Assembly (NCBI GenBank): GCA_028714095.1
Contig: JAQTMY010000001.1
Location: 403,804 to 467,803 of the forward strand
DNA from: Candidatus Nanoarchaeia archaeon
Lineage (GTDB): Archaea > Nanobdellota > Nanobdellia > SCGC-AAA011-G17 > JACPNG01
DNA length: 64,000 bases
Direction: 5' to 3'
Shown here: positions 35,825 through 43,744 of the stretch, in pieces
Layout of the letters: every line of letters begins with the position of its first letter
How positions within the stretch are numbered: the first letter of the stretch is position 1
Position numbers and translations under genes: made by a program
The notes under the pieces: generated by a model
Told to the model about the DNA's origin: nothing
Databases searched by the model: none
Seen by the model: the letters and a program-made list of their open reading frames with translations, nothing else

Positions 35825-35956
35825 TTTTTAAATAAATAGTGTAACTCCCAAAATAAAACATTTAAAAACATTTATATTCATTAAAAAATATATCTTATAA
35901 AATATATTCTAGAGTATAAATGTATATAAACTAAAAAAATTATCCACTTTTTCTGT

Positions 35957-36073
35957 ATGGTTACAAGGGTTAAATGCAAACATTGTGGTGCTTGGCACGA
36001 ACCCGCAGGACCATGTCCTTATTGCAAAAATCAAACTCAGACAGAGCTTTCTAAGTTTTTAAGGAAAAAATGA
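35957..36073 (+). CDS. 38-residue zinc-ribbon microprotein
   Basis: A short frame encodes MVTRVKCKHCGAWHEPAGP, then CPYCKNQTQTELSKFLRKK. The CKHC and CPYC pairs, 13 residues apart, form a complete zinc ribbon, and the basic tail could bind nucleic acid. A TATA-like TATATAAAC (about 35921-35929) at leaderless distance before the ATG supports it as a real gene. It stands alone between glgC and metK. Function unknown. Confidence 0.7.
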   Translation: MVTRVKCKHCGAWHEPAGPCPYCKNQTQTELSKFLRKK

Positions 36074-36169
36074 TTATATCCTAAAAACCTTATTTCCAAC
36101 TATAAGAAATATTTATATAGAGTTATTAAGACTTATTTTGAATAAACTGAAAAGGGGTTGATATTAAAG

Positions 36170-37375
36170 ATGAAAAAAGGAAAATACCTATTTACATCAG
36201 AGTCAGTAACAGAAGGACATCCAGATAAGATTTGTGATCAAATTTCGGATGCTGTACTAGATGCAATTCTAAAAGAAGACCCAAATGGAAGAGTCGCTTG
36301 TGAATGTTTAACAAAAACAGGGATGGTTATGATTGCAGGAGAAATTACAACCCATGCCTATGTTGATATTCCTTCTATTGCAAGAAACACATTAAAGAAA
36401 ATAGGATATAATAAATCAGAGCATGGAATCGAATATGAAACCTGTGCAGTTCTTACACACATAGAAGAGCAATCCCCAGATATCTCTCAGGGAGTTACAG
36501 CCTCTCAGCAGAAAGAACAGGGAGCAGGTGACCAAGGTATGATGTTTGGATTTGCAACAAATGAAACCCCCGAGTATATGCCTTTACCAATAATACTTGC
36601 TCATAAAATATGTAAAAAGGCTGCAGATGTTAGAAAACAAGGGATCCTTAAGTACCTAAGACCTGACGGAAAAGCCCAGGTAACTGTGCTTTACGAGGAT
36701 GGAAAGCCATTATCAGTAACAACCGTAGTATGTTCTTTACAGCATGATCCAGAAGTTACAAATGAAACATTAAGGAATGATATTATTGAAAAAATAATAA
36801 AACCTGTTTGTGGGAGTTGGCTTAATGAAAAAACAATTTATTATGTAAATCCAACCGGAAGATTTGAAAGGGGAGGTCCTTATGCAGATGCAGGATTGAC
36901 AGGAAGAAAGATCATTGTTGATACCTATGGTGGGCATGGATCTCATGGAGGTGGGGCATTTTCAGGAAAAGATCCCTCTAAGGTTGACAGATCTGGTGCC
37001 TATATGGCAAGATATATTGCTAAAAATGTTGTTGCTGCAGGACTGGCTGATAAATGTGAAGTTCAGATAGCTTATGCAATTGGAGTTGCAGATCCAGTTT
37101 CTCTTTTAGTCCATTGCTTTAGAACTAATAGAATTGATGAGGAAAAGATTGCTGAATTGGTAAAGAAACATTTTAAACTAAAACCTGCAGAGATTATCCA
37201 GCAGCTTAATCTTAAAAGACCAATATATGAGAAGACTGCTTGCTATGGTCATTTTGGTAGAAATGATCCTGACTTTACCTGGGAGAAAACAGATAAAGCA
37301 GAGATATTAAGAAAAGAGGCAGGGATTCTTCATCAGCCAGATATTACTGGAGCAAAAGAAATGTTGGATGAATAA
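36170..37375 (+). CDS. metK: S-adenosylmethionine synthetase, bacterial/eukaryotic type
   Basis: The 401-residue enzyme makes S-adenosylmethionine from methionine and ATP. Signature motifs are [20 protein letters not shown] (about residues 6-25), the hexapeptide GAGDQG (about 120) and [16 protein letters not shown] (about 260-275). Most archaea use an unrelated-looking archaeal MAT; this is the ordinary bacterial form, so it was probably acquired laterally. The long frame starts at TTG 36158, but the ATG at 36170, preceded by AAGGGGTTGAT, is better. A TATA box TTTATATA lies at about 36110-36117. Confidence 0.96.
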   Translation: MKKGKYLFTSESVTEGHPDKICDQISDAVLDAILKEDPNGRVACECLTKTGMVMIAGEITTHAYVDIPSIARNTLKKIGYNKSEHGIEYETCAVLTHIEEQSPDISQGVTASQQKEQGAGDQGMMFGFATNETPEYMPLPIILAHKICKKAADVRKQGILKYLRPDGKAQVTVLYEDGKPLSVTTVVCSLQHDPEVTNETLRNDIIEKIIKPVCGSWLNEKTIYYVNPTGRFERGGPYADAGLTGRKIIVDTYGGHGSHGGGAFSGKDPSKVDRSGAYMARYIAKNVVAAGLADKCEVQIAYAIGVADPVSLLVHCFRTNRIDEEKIAELVKKHFKLKPAEIIQQLNLKRPIYEKTACYGHFGRNDPDFTWEKTDKAEILRKEAGILHQPDITGAKEMLDE

Positions 37376-37444
37376 TCCCCTTTTATTTATTTTTCTAATT
37401 TTATATTCAAAATCTATATAAATGAATAGTTATTTTAAAACTAT

Positions 37445-37933
37445 ATGGATATTTCGCTGAGAAAGGGATTTAGTTTTGGTTTAACCTCAGCAGTTATTAC
37501 TACCCTAGGTTTAATTGTTGGATTAGGGGCAAGTACCCATTCTAAATTTGTAATTGTTGGAGGAATTATAACCATAGCAATTTCAGATGCATTCTCAGAT
37601 GCACTAGGTATTTATGTCTCAGGAGAATTGGATAAAAGAAAAACTAAGAAAACTCTCTGGGAAGTAACCTTATCTACTTTTTTTGCAAAGCTTGTTTTCA
37701 TGTTCACATTCATAATTCCATTCTTATTACTTGAGCTTTATCCTGCGGCAGCAATAAGTATCTTGTGGGGTTTATTACTCATTGGAAGCCTTATATTTGA
37801 AATAGCAAAAGAAGAAAAAATAACTCCTTGGAAGGTTATTCTAAAACACCTTATAGTCATGATAGTAGTTCTTGTTATAACCTTCTGTTTTGGACAGCTA
37901 ACCTATAAGGTTTTTAATTACTTACCACGATGA
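37445..37933 (+). CDS. VIT1/CCC1-like membrane protein
   Basis: The 162-residue protein has five predicted membrane helices. The first segment GFSFGLTSAVITTLGLIVGLG and the following ISDAFSDALGIYVSGE carry the pattern of the vacuolar iron/manganese transporter family. The cytosolic metal-binding insert of plant VIT1 is absent. It probably moves Fe2+/Mn2+ across the cytoplasmic membrane, but substrate is inferred. TATA at about 37410-37419 is at leaderless spacing. Its last 20 bases overlap the convergent kinase gene. Confidence 0.72.
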   Translation: MDISLRKGFSFGLTSAVITTLGLIVGLGASTHSKFVIVGGIITIAISDAFSDALGIYVSGELDKRKTKKTLWEVTLSTFFAKLVFMFTFIIPFLLLELYPAAAISILWGLLLIGSLIFEIAKEEKITPWKVILKHLIVMIVVLVITFCFGQLTYKVFNYLPR

Positions 37934-38366
37934 TTTTATGTCCAATTCCTAACGCTTCATTATAACAGATATCAAAAATTTCAGCATCTAGATTTTCTCT
38001 TATCTTTTCCTTGCTATATTTTCTTTTTTCTAATCTTTTCTTCAGGATTCTAAGTTCTGTCTTCATTACAAAACATAAATCAACATATTTTGGATCTAGA
38101 TAATGACTCAGATGAGAATCAATTACCAAAGATTCATTTGATTTTTTTATTATTTTAATTAATTCCCTGTTCAGTTTTCTTACATCAACGACAAAACATT
38201 CTCTTTTCTTGTCATAAGAATCAATTATTTTTTTGTCCTTAATCAATTTTGAAACATCAAGATAAATAAATCCATTATCTTCACATAATTTCTTGGCAAA
38301 AGTAGTTTTTCCAGAACAAACAGATCCAGTTACAATAAAAATAAGATTATTCTTTTTTTTCATCAT
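37914..38366 (-). CDS. Fap7/AK6-type P-loop adenylate kinase
   Basis: The 150-residue P-loop protein: Walker A GSVCSGKTTFAKKL (about residues 13-26), a lid-like KRLEKRKYSKEKIRENLDAE, and the family phrase VIDSHLSHYLDP (about 83-94). The eukaryotic homologue Fap7/AK6 binds uS11 and helps finish the small ribosomal subunit. The operon context here fits that role: eL41 candidate, DUF357, then this gene, the last two overlapping by 20 bases. Its 3' end overlaps the convergent VIT-like gene. Confidence 0.82.
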   Translation of the reverse strand: MMKKKNNLIFIVTGSVCSGKTTFAKKLCEDNGFIYLDVSKLIKDKKIIDSYDKKRECFVVDVRKLNRELIKIIKKSNESLVIDSHLSHYLDPKYVDLCFVMKTELRILKKRLEKRKYSKEKIRENLDAEIFDICYNEALGIGHKIIVVSN

Positions 38367-38646
38367 CTACAGTAAATAATTCAGAATCATGAACATCAAA
38401 CAATCCAATTCTTGCCCCTGCATCCAGCCACCCATGTGCATAGTTTAGAGCTGCAAAAGCATTAATAATTTCTCCTTTTTCCTGAAAATGTTTTGCATCA
38501 TCAAAATATCTTTTTGCCATATCCAAGAAATCTTTTCTTGTTAAATCAGTAATATTCAAATTTTCTGGAGCAATATTAGCCTTTTCTAAGGCCCTTCCGG
38601 TAACATTAAAATACTTTTCAAGTTTTTCTTTAGTTACCTTATCCAT
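38347..38646 (-). CDS. DUF357 family protein
   Basis: The 99-residue all-helical protein has the family signature FAALNYAHGWLDAGARIGLF (about residues 65-84). DUF357 is nearly universal in archaea but of unknown function. It lies two bases after the eL41 candidate and overlaps the Fap7 gene by 20 bases, hinting at ribosome-related work. Confidence 0.75.
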   Translation of the reverse strand: MDKVTKEKLEKYFNVTGRALEKANIAPENLNITDLTRKDFLDMAKRYFDDAKHFQEKGEIINAFAALNYAHGWLDAGARIGLFDVHDSELFTVDDEKKE

Positions 38647-38648
38647 TT

Positions 38649-38756
38649 TTATTTAGACTGAGCTCTCCTCTTTCTTTTTTCTTTTTTCATTCTCTTACGT
38701 TGCCATTTCCAACGCATCTGTTTCTTTTTCTTCCATCTTCTAGAGCTTCTTTTCAT
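38649..38756 (-). CDS. Candidate ribosomal protein eL41 with N-terminal extension
   Basis: A 35-residue, extremely basic protein: after MKRSSRRWKKKKQ the text MRWKWQRKRMKKEKRKRRAQ, then SK, matches the short eL41 pattern (MRxKWxKKRxRRLKRKRRK...RSK). A TATA box CTTTATAAAC (about 38778-38787) is 27 nt before the first ATG, so translation likely starts there rather than at the internal ATG; the protein then has a 13-residue extension compared with 25-residue eL41. It heads an operon with DUF357 and the Fap7-type kinase, a ribosome-assembly factor. With so few residues, chance similarity cannot be excluded. Confidence 0.65.
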   Translation of the reverse strand: MKRSSRRWKKKKQMRWKWQRKRMKKEKRKRRAQSK

Positions 38757-38779
38757 TTTTTAAATTCAATATCTCAGGT

Positions 38780-39745
38780 TTATAAAGGTTTTGGAACCCA
38801 TGGATGACTATGTTTAATATAGTCCTCATAAGTCATTTTTAATCCCTCTTCAAATTCAATTTTGGGTTTCCAGCCAAGCATTTCTTTGGCTTTTCTGTAG
38901 TCTGCTAAAGTATTTTTTGGTTCAATTACAGAAGGGCCATGAATTGGTTCTATAGGTTTTCCACTTAATTTTATAATTTCCTCAGTTACTTTGTTTACAG
39001 AAATATTTCTACCATTCCCGATATTAAACACCTGTCCAAAACAGGCTTTATTAGAACATCTCATAGCAAGAATATTAGCTTCAACAACATCAGTTACATA
39101 TGTAAAGTCCCTTGTTTGTTCCCCATCTCCATTGATTATTGGTCTTTCTCCTTTTGCAATCATATCCATGAATCTTGTGATAAGTAATGCATAAGGGCCT
39201 TTAGGATCTTGTCTTGGTCCATAAACATTAAAATACCTCAGATTAATTGTTTCAAATCCATATAAAATATTAAATAATTTATTATATTCTTCACCAATAA
39301 ATTTATGTAGTGCATAAGGAGATATTGGATTTGGTTTCATTGTCTCTACAGATGGAAAATCATCAGAGTTTCCATAAACAGAAGAGCTTGAACTAAAAAT
39401 AAATCTTTTGATTCCAAATTTTTTGCAGAACATCAATAAATTTAGATGTCCATTGACATTTGTTTCATGGGTTTCATAGGGTTTTTGTATTGAGTATTGA
39501 ACTCTTGGAACAGCGGCTAAATGAAAAACCCCATCAAAACTTTCTTTTTCAAAAATATCAGTTAAATCGTCACATACGCTTCTTCTGTGTAATACAAAAT
39601 TTGGGTCCCCTTCATGGTGTTCGATGTTCTCCTCTCTGCCACCAAAAAAATTATCTATGACAACAACCCGGTTCCCTGATTCTAACAGTCTATCTACTAA
39701 ATGACCACCAATAAAACCAGCTCCGCCTGTAACAAGATACTTCAT
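38780..39745 (-). CDS. NAD-dependent nucleotide-sugar epimerase (UDP-GlcNAc/Glc 4-epimerase-like)
   Basis: The 321-residue extended short-chain dehydrogenase: Rossmann TGGAGFIGGHLVDRL (residues 6-20), catalytic SSSSVYG and Y-x3-K in PYALHKF (about 147-153), and NLRYFNVYGPRQDP (about 170-184). It resembles WbpP-type UDP-N-acetylglucosamine 4-epimerases that supply surface glycans. The next epimerase upstream on the same strand supports a sugar-nucleotide locus. Substrate is not certain. Confidence 0.88.
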   Translation of the reverse strand: MKYLVTGGAGFIGGHLVDRLLESGNRVVVIDNFFGGREENIEHHEGDPNFVLHRRSVCDDLTDIFEKESFDGVFHLAAVPRVQYSIQKPYETHETNVNGHLNLLMFCKKFGIKRFIFSSSSSVYGNSDDFPSVETMKPNPISPYALHKFIGEEYNKLFNILYGFETINLRYFNVYGPRQDPKGPYALLITRFMDMIAKGERPIINGDGEQTRDFTYVTDVVEANILAMRCSNKACFGQVFNIGNGRNISVNKVTEEIIKLSGKPIEPIHGPSVIEPKNTLADYRKAKEMLGWKPKIEFEEGLKMTYEDYIKHSHPWVPKPL

Positions 39746-39790
39746 AGTTCTTTAGGTTAAATCTTCATTTATAAATTTAATTAGGATAGA

Positions 39791-40816
39791 CTATTCAATT
39801 AATTTTTTCCATTCTTCCATAGAAATATTAAGGAATTCAGGTTTTATTATATCCCCCTTAGTTTCAAACAAATCAATGACTGGCAATATTATCTCTTCAA
39901 AACTCTTATCTGATTTAAAATTAAAGGTCTTTTCAAATTTGGAAGAATCTATCTTTAGATTTCTTACATCCCCCCTATTTTCAACCATTTTAATATTAAC
40001 ATTATCAAACATTTTTTTTATTATGTTTACTATTTCCTTTTTCGTGAGATTTAATGATCCTAAATTATAAATGCCTTTTTTGAAATTACTGATGATTATA
40101 ATATAAGCCTCAATAAGGTCCTTCGCATCCATAACCGATCTATAATGGCCCGAATCAGACACAGAAATATTTCTCTTGAGCCAGCCCATGTATGAAAAGT
40201 GATTGGGCAGTAATTCTGGTCTAAGCCTTAATGAAAGACCTCCCAATGTAGCAGGTCTTAATATGACATAATCTGGATCAACCTCTTTGATTATTTTTTC
40301 ACATTCTAATTTATTTTTTGAATACTGGTCCTTTATTTCTTTGATTTCATGTTCTTCATCTAGGTCTTTTTCACTTGGAGAAAACCCATATATGCTTGAA
40401 CTTGAATTATAAATTAATTTTGAATTATATTCCTTGCATAGTTTAGCAATTATTCTTGTTCCATTTACAGCAACATCGTAAGATTCTTCTTTTTTGTCTT
40501 CGCATGCGAAATACCCGACAATCTCAGCAAAATGAAAAACAAACTCAAAATTGTTTTCTCTGAATAAATTGGATAATTTTTCCTCATCTCTTATGTCTCC
40601 ATGTACATAATCAATCTTGTTTATATATTTTAAATCAGCAGCCAAGACCTCCTTTACAGATATTCTCTCTTTTAGTATCAGATTGATTCTTTCCAATGTT
40701 TTCTGTTTATACATTAAATTATCATAGATTATTGGATCATATCCAAGATTTTTTAGTCTCAAATAAAGTAAACTTCCTATATACCCTGCTCCGCCTGTAA
40801 TTAATATTTTAATCAT
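39791..40816 (-). CDS. NAD-dependent epimerase/dehydratase
   Basis: The 341-residue protein of the same superfamily: ITGGAGYIGSLLYLRL (about residues 5-20), VHGDIRDEEKL, SSSSIYGFSP (about 137-146), YSKNKLECEK (Y-x3-K, about 163-172). It is diverged from its neighbour at 38780 (45-base gap). Probably makes a nucleotide sugar for the surface coat; the exact reaction is not readable. Confidence 0.85.
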   Translation of the reverse strand: MIKILITGGAGYIGSLLYLRLKNLGYDPIIYDNLMYKQKTLERINLILKERISVKEVLAADLKYINKIDYVHGDIRDEEKLSNLFRENNFEFVFHFAEIVGYFACEDKKEESYDVAVNGTRIIAKLCKEYNSKLIYNSSSSIYGFSPSEKDLDEEHEIKEIKDQYSKNKLECEKIIKEVDPDYVILRPATLGGLSLRLRPELLPNHFSYMGWLKRNISVSDSGHYRSVMDAKDLIEAYIIIISNFKKGIYNLGSLNLTKKEIVNIIKKMFDNVNIKMVENRGDVRNLKIDSSKFEKTFNFKSDKSFEEIILPVIDLFETKGDIIKPEFLNISMEEWKKLIE

Positions 40817-40876
40817 GTTGTCTCTGGATTTTTTCTGGAAAAGCTTCTATAAAAATTTATGGGAAATAAAAAATAC

Positions 40877-40951
40877 TGCTCCGGCCGGGATTTGAACCCG
40901 GGTTATCGGATCGAAAATCCGATGTGATTGACCGGACTACACTACCGGAGC
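40877..40951 (-). tRNA. tRNA-Glu (anticodon UUC)
   Basis: Full cloverleaf on the minus strand: acceptor GCTCCGG/CCGGAGC with discriminator A, D-stem GTG/CAC with GG in the loop, anticodon stem TCGGA/TCCGA with loop TTTTCGA (anticodon TTC), T-arm CCGGG-TTCAAAT-CCCGG. No intron; the CCA end is not encoded. Confidence 0.95.
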
Positions 40952-40999
40952 ATAGAGAGTTTCCCCTAAATTATGTTTATAAATGTTTTGATTAAGAAA

Positions 41000-41096
41000 T
41001 GAGCCCAGGGGGATTTGAACCCCCGACTTCCGGCTTTCTTAGAACCGAAAGTGGCCATATAAGACCGGCGCTCTAGCCAGGCTGAGCTATGGGCTC
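41000..41096 (-). tRNA. tRNA-Ile (anticodon UAU) with a 22-nt intron at 37/38
   Basis: Acceptor GAGCCCA/TGGGCTC plus A, D-arm GCTC/GAGC, T-arm GGGGG-TTCAAAT-CCCCC. The anticodon stem CCGGT/GCCGG closes only if 22 bases (41036-41057) are removed between positions 37 and 38, leaving loop C-T-TAT-A-A. A BHB splice site supports this: central helix CTTA/TAAG, three-base bulges TAT and AAA, intron stem GGCC/GGTT. The anticodon UAU reads AUA; most archaea instead use tRNA-Ile CAU with agmatidine. The call rests on the fold. Confidence 0.85.
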
Positions 41097-41149
41097 ATTG
41101 GTATTTGAAAACCAAAGTTTTATATTTAAAGGTTTTGATTAAACCTTTT

Positions 41150-42340
41150 ATGATAATAGGCCTTGTCGGAAAACCATCAGCAGGAAAATCAACCTTTTTC
41201 AAAGCTGCAACTCTCGCAGAGGTTGAAATAGCTAATTATCCGTTTACCACCATAAATAAAAATGAAGGCATTGGTTATATTAAAATTGACTGCATTGATT
41301 CTTTCTTTAAAGTCCAGTGTAATCCAAGATTTGGTTATTGTATTAATCATAAAAGGTTTGTTCCTGTAAGAATGATTGATGTTGCTGGGTTAGTTCCAGA
41401 TGCCCATAAAGGAAAAGGAAGAGGCAATCAATTCTTGGATGACTTAAGACAGGCAGATGCATTAATTCATGTTGTAGATGTTTCTGGAAGTCTTAATGAA
41501 AATGGTGAACCAGTTGCTGTTGGATCTTATGATCCTGCAAAAGATATTGAATTTTTAGAGTATGAATTGGATATGTGGTTCTTCCAGATCTTAAGCAAGG
41601 GATGGGACAAATTTTCAAGACAGGCTCAGCAGGAAAAGGCAAATATTGTAAAAGCAATAGCCAAGCAGCTTTCAGGGCTAGGCACAAAAGAAAATATAGT
41701 AGAATCTTCAATAAAAAAATTAAATTTAAGTAATGAAATCTCTTTCTGGGATAATAATCAGCTTAAAGAACTTGCTAAAGAGCTTAGAAGATCAACAAAG
41801 CCTACAATTATTGCAGCAAACAAAATTGATGTTAAAGGTGCAGATGAAAAGTTTAAGGAACTTAGAAAACAATTTCCAGATTTATTGATAATTCCTTGTT
41901 CTGCAGAATCTGAACTTGCCTTAAGGGAAGCATCTAAGAATAATCTTATTGAATATATTCCTGGAGAGTCAGATTTTAAAATAATCGGCAGTTTAAATGA
42001 TAAACAGAAAAAAGGTCTGGAGTTTATTAAGGAAGATATTCTGAATAAATATAAATCCACCGGAGTCCAAGATGTTTTAAATAAATCTGTGTTTGATTTG
42101 TTAAAATATATTGCAATCTTCCCTGGAGGAATGAATAAACTGGAAGATTCAAATGGAAATATTCTTCCTGACTGTTTCTTGATGCCTCCTAATTCAACAG
42201 CATTAGATTTTGCTTATTCCCTGCATACAGACCTAGGTGATAATTTTATAAAAGCAATGGATGTCAAGAAGAGATTGCCTGTTGGCAAGGATCATAAATT
42301 GAATCATCTTGATGTTATAGAGATTATGCATAAAAAATAA
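41150..42340 (+). CDS. ychF: YchF/OLA1-family GTPase (archaeal type)
   Basis: The 396-residue Obg-related P-loop protein: IGLVGKPSAGKSTFFKAAT (residues 3-21), switch II DVAGLVPDAHKGKGRGNQFL (about 77-96), a recognition NKID (ANKID, about 223), and a C-terminal TGS-like domain (about 310-396, AYSLHTDLGDNF). It binds nucleotides and ribosomes; cellular role is poorly known. A longer frame starts at 41105, but the TATA-like TTTTATATTTAAA (about 41118-41130) makes the ATG at 41150 leaderless and correct. Confidence 0.92.
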   Translation: MIIGLVGKPSAGKSTFFKAATLAEVEIANYPFTTINKNEGIGYIKIDCIDSFFKVQCNPRFGYCINHKRFVPVRMIDVAGLVPDAHKGKGRGNQFLDDLRQADALIHVVDVSGSLNENGEPVAVGSYDPAKDIEFLEYELDMWFFQILSKGWDKFSRQAQQEKANIVKAIAKQLSGLGTKENIVESSIKKLNLSNEISFWDNNQLKELAKELRRSTKPTIIAANKIDVKGADEKFKELRKQFPDLLIIPCSAESELALREASKNNLIEYIPGESDFKIIGSLNDKQKKGLEFIKEDILNKYKSTGVQDVLNKSVFDLLKYIAIFPGGMNKLEDSNGNILPDCFLMPPNSTALDFAYSLHTDLGDNFIKAMDVKKRLPVGKDHKLNHLDVIEIMHKK

Positions 42341-42371
42341 ATTTTTATAGTAATAGATATTATCTTATTCT

Positions 42372-43253
42372 ATGATTTTAAGAAAAAAACAATTAGATGT
42401 TCTCCCTTATTATTATTTAATATCAAAAAAACTGGTTAAATTCCTTGATAAAAAAGAAATAGCAACAAAAATTAGTCTCCCAAACAGCAACATCCCAAAA
42501 GTTCTGAAAAGAGGCTCTAAGGAAGAACCGTTGTTTGCAGAGGAGTTAGTTAAAAATGTGGATTCTAAGATGTTAAGTTTAAGGGATAGGCATCTTGATG
42601 AGATAAAAAATAAGTTAAACAGAACCCAGATTAAAATCTGGAATTATTTTGTCCCAAGAAAACTAATTGATTTTTTGTATGCAACAAACAACGAAGGAGT
42701 TAATAAAAAAATTGAAAGAATATTCTTTGATATTGATTGTGGTTCTTTAAGCTCTGAAAAAGCTAGGATAGTTGCTAAGGAATTAGTTTATTTAATCAAG
42801 AATGATAAAGAATTTAATAAACTTGTTAAGTATGATTTGATGCCTATGTGGACAGGCCATTCTTTTCATATTTACTTATTCTTGAGTAGAGAAGTGACCC
42901 CAGAATTTTATGATAAATATCTGATGTTCTCAAAATCTAAACCCTTGGAAAGTTTTACAGGCAGATGGGCTGATAAAATTTCCAAAAAAACAAAAATAAA
43001 AGTTATCGGGGGGCATGAAAAAGTTAAGAATCATATTAATATTGATCCTTCTCAAACTCCTTCAGGAAAATTAGCTAGAGCTCCATTTTCTTTGAACATT
43101 AAAAAGTTTAAGATTGCTGGAATTGCTCTGCCTTTAAGCATAAAAGATTTGGATGATAAGAACTTAATTAAAAAATTGAGGTGTTATAATGCAGATAAGG
43201 TTATAAAGGATTTAAATTCTCTAGCTAAAAAAATTCCTGCGAGGTTAAGATAG
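42372..43253 (+). CDS. Primase-like protein of the archaeo-eukaryotic primase superfamily
   Basis: The 293-residue protein is not the replicative PriS but shows the core motifs of the superfamily: metal-binding D-x-D in RIFFDIDCG (about residues 114-122), a GHSFHIYLFL strand (about 157-166) in place of S-G-x-H, and HINIDPSQTPSGKLARAPFS (about 219-238), corresponding to the hD/R-x-P-x-S motif III. It may be a repair or translesion primase-polymerase. Immediately downstream an open frame overlaps its last eight codons in the -1 phase. Family assignment is by motif only. Confidence 0.65.
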   Translation: MILRKKQLDVLPYYYLISKKLVKFLDKKEIATKISLPNSNIPKVLKRGSKEEPLFAEELVKNVDSKMLSLRDRHLDEIKNKLNRTQIKIWNYFVPRKLIDFLYATNNEGVNKKIERIFFDIDCGSLSSEKARIVAKELVYLIKNDKEFNKLVKYDLMPMWTGHSFHIYLFLSREVTPEFYDKYLMFSKSKPLESFTGRWADKISKKTKIKVIGGHEKVKNHINIDPSQTPSGKLARAPFSLNIKKFKIAGIALPLSIKDLDDKNLIKKLRCYNADKVIKDLNSLAKKIPARLR

Positions 43254-43645
43254 CACCAATAAAATCTGATGAAGATCCGAATAAAGCCTCTCTCTATGAC
43301 GGAGAGACAGCTGACGAAAATGTAAATTTTATCTATATTCAATTTAAACCTTTACTAAGGCAGCGTCTAACTAATTTTTTTGAAAGTAAAAATCAGGAGA
43401 TAATAGATCATACTATTGATGATCTTTGTGATCTCTTCTATGAACATATCCAAGGGATATCTAAAATAAGGGCTAACCCTAACCTAAATCTGTTTCTGGA
43501 AAATTATAAAGAGGATAAATCTTTCCAAAACAAGATAGTAAGGTATTTGGAGATTACAGCATTTGTTTATAATAGGATTATCTTAGAACTTAAAACCAAA
43601 AATGCTTTAAATGAACCTAACGATAAACCTTATGGGGGGCCGTAG
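43229..43645 (+). CDS. Open frame without a normal start, ending inside tRNA-Pro
   Basis: This frame, -1 relative to the primase-like gene, is open for 138 codons to a TAG at 43643-43645, inside the first bases of tRNA-Pro. The translation looks like a real soluble helical protein (YIQFKPLLRQRLTNFFES, IIDHTIDDLCDLFYEHIQG, FLENYKEDKSFQNKIVRYLE). It has no ATG or GTG and only a late TTG. Either it joins the primase frame by slippage or an indel in a 7-A run (43227-43233), or it starts at a rare codon (ATA 43250 after GAGGTT). The protein is unrecognised. Confidence 0.5.
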   Translation, partial: KNSCEVKIAPIKSDEDPNKASLYDGETADENVNFIYIQFKPLLRQRLTNFFESKNQEIIDHTIDDLCDLFYEHIQGISKIRANPNLNLFLENYKEDKSFQNKIVRYLEITAFVYNRIILELKTKNALNEPNDKPYGGP

Positions 43646-43710
43646 TGTAGCTTGGTCTATCACACTAGGCTGGGGGTCTAGTAACCGGGGTTCGAATCCT
43701 CGCAGCCCCA
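43636..43710 (+). tRNA. tRNA-Pro (anticodon GGG)
   Basis: Acceptor GGGGCCG/CAGCCCC (one C-A mismatch at 6-67) with A73, D-stem GTG/CAC, anticodon stem CTAGG/TCTAG (one G-T) with loop CTGGGGG (anticodon GGG), T-arm CGGGG-TTCGAAT-CCTCG. No intron. Its 5' end overlaps the stop of the preceding open frame. The kae1 promoter begins right after it. Confidence 0.9.
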
Positions 43711-43744
43711 TTAATTTTTTAAATTAAAGAATTCTGATAATCAA

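Noticed and set aside
43250..43645. Annotating the startless frame confidently as a separate gene from the ATA codon
   Set aside because: ATA initiation is very rare and the SD spacing (three bases) is poor; the start is left open.
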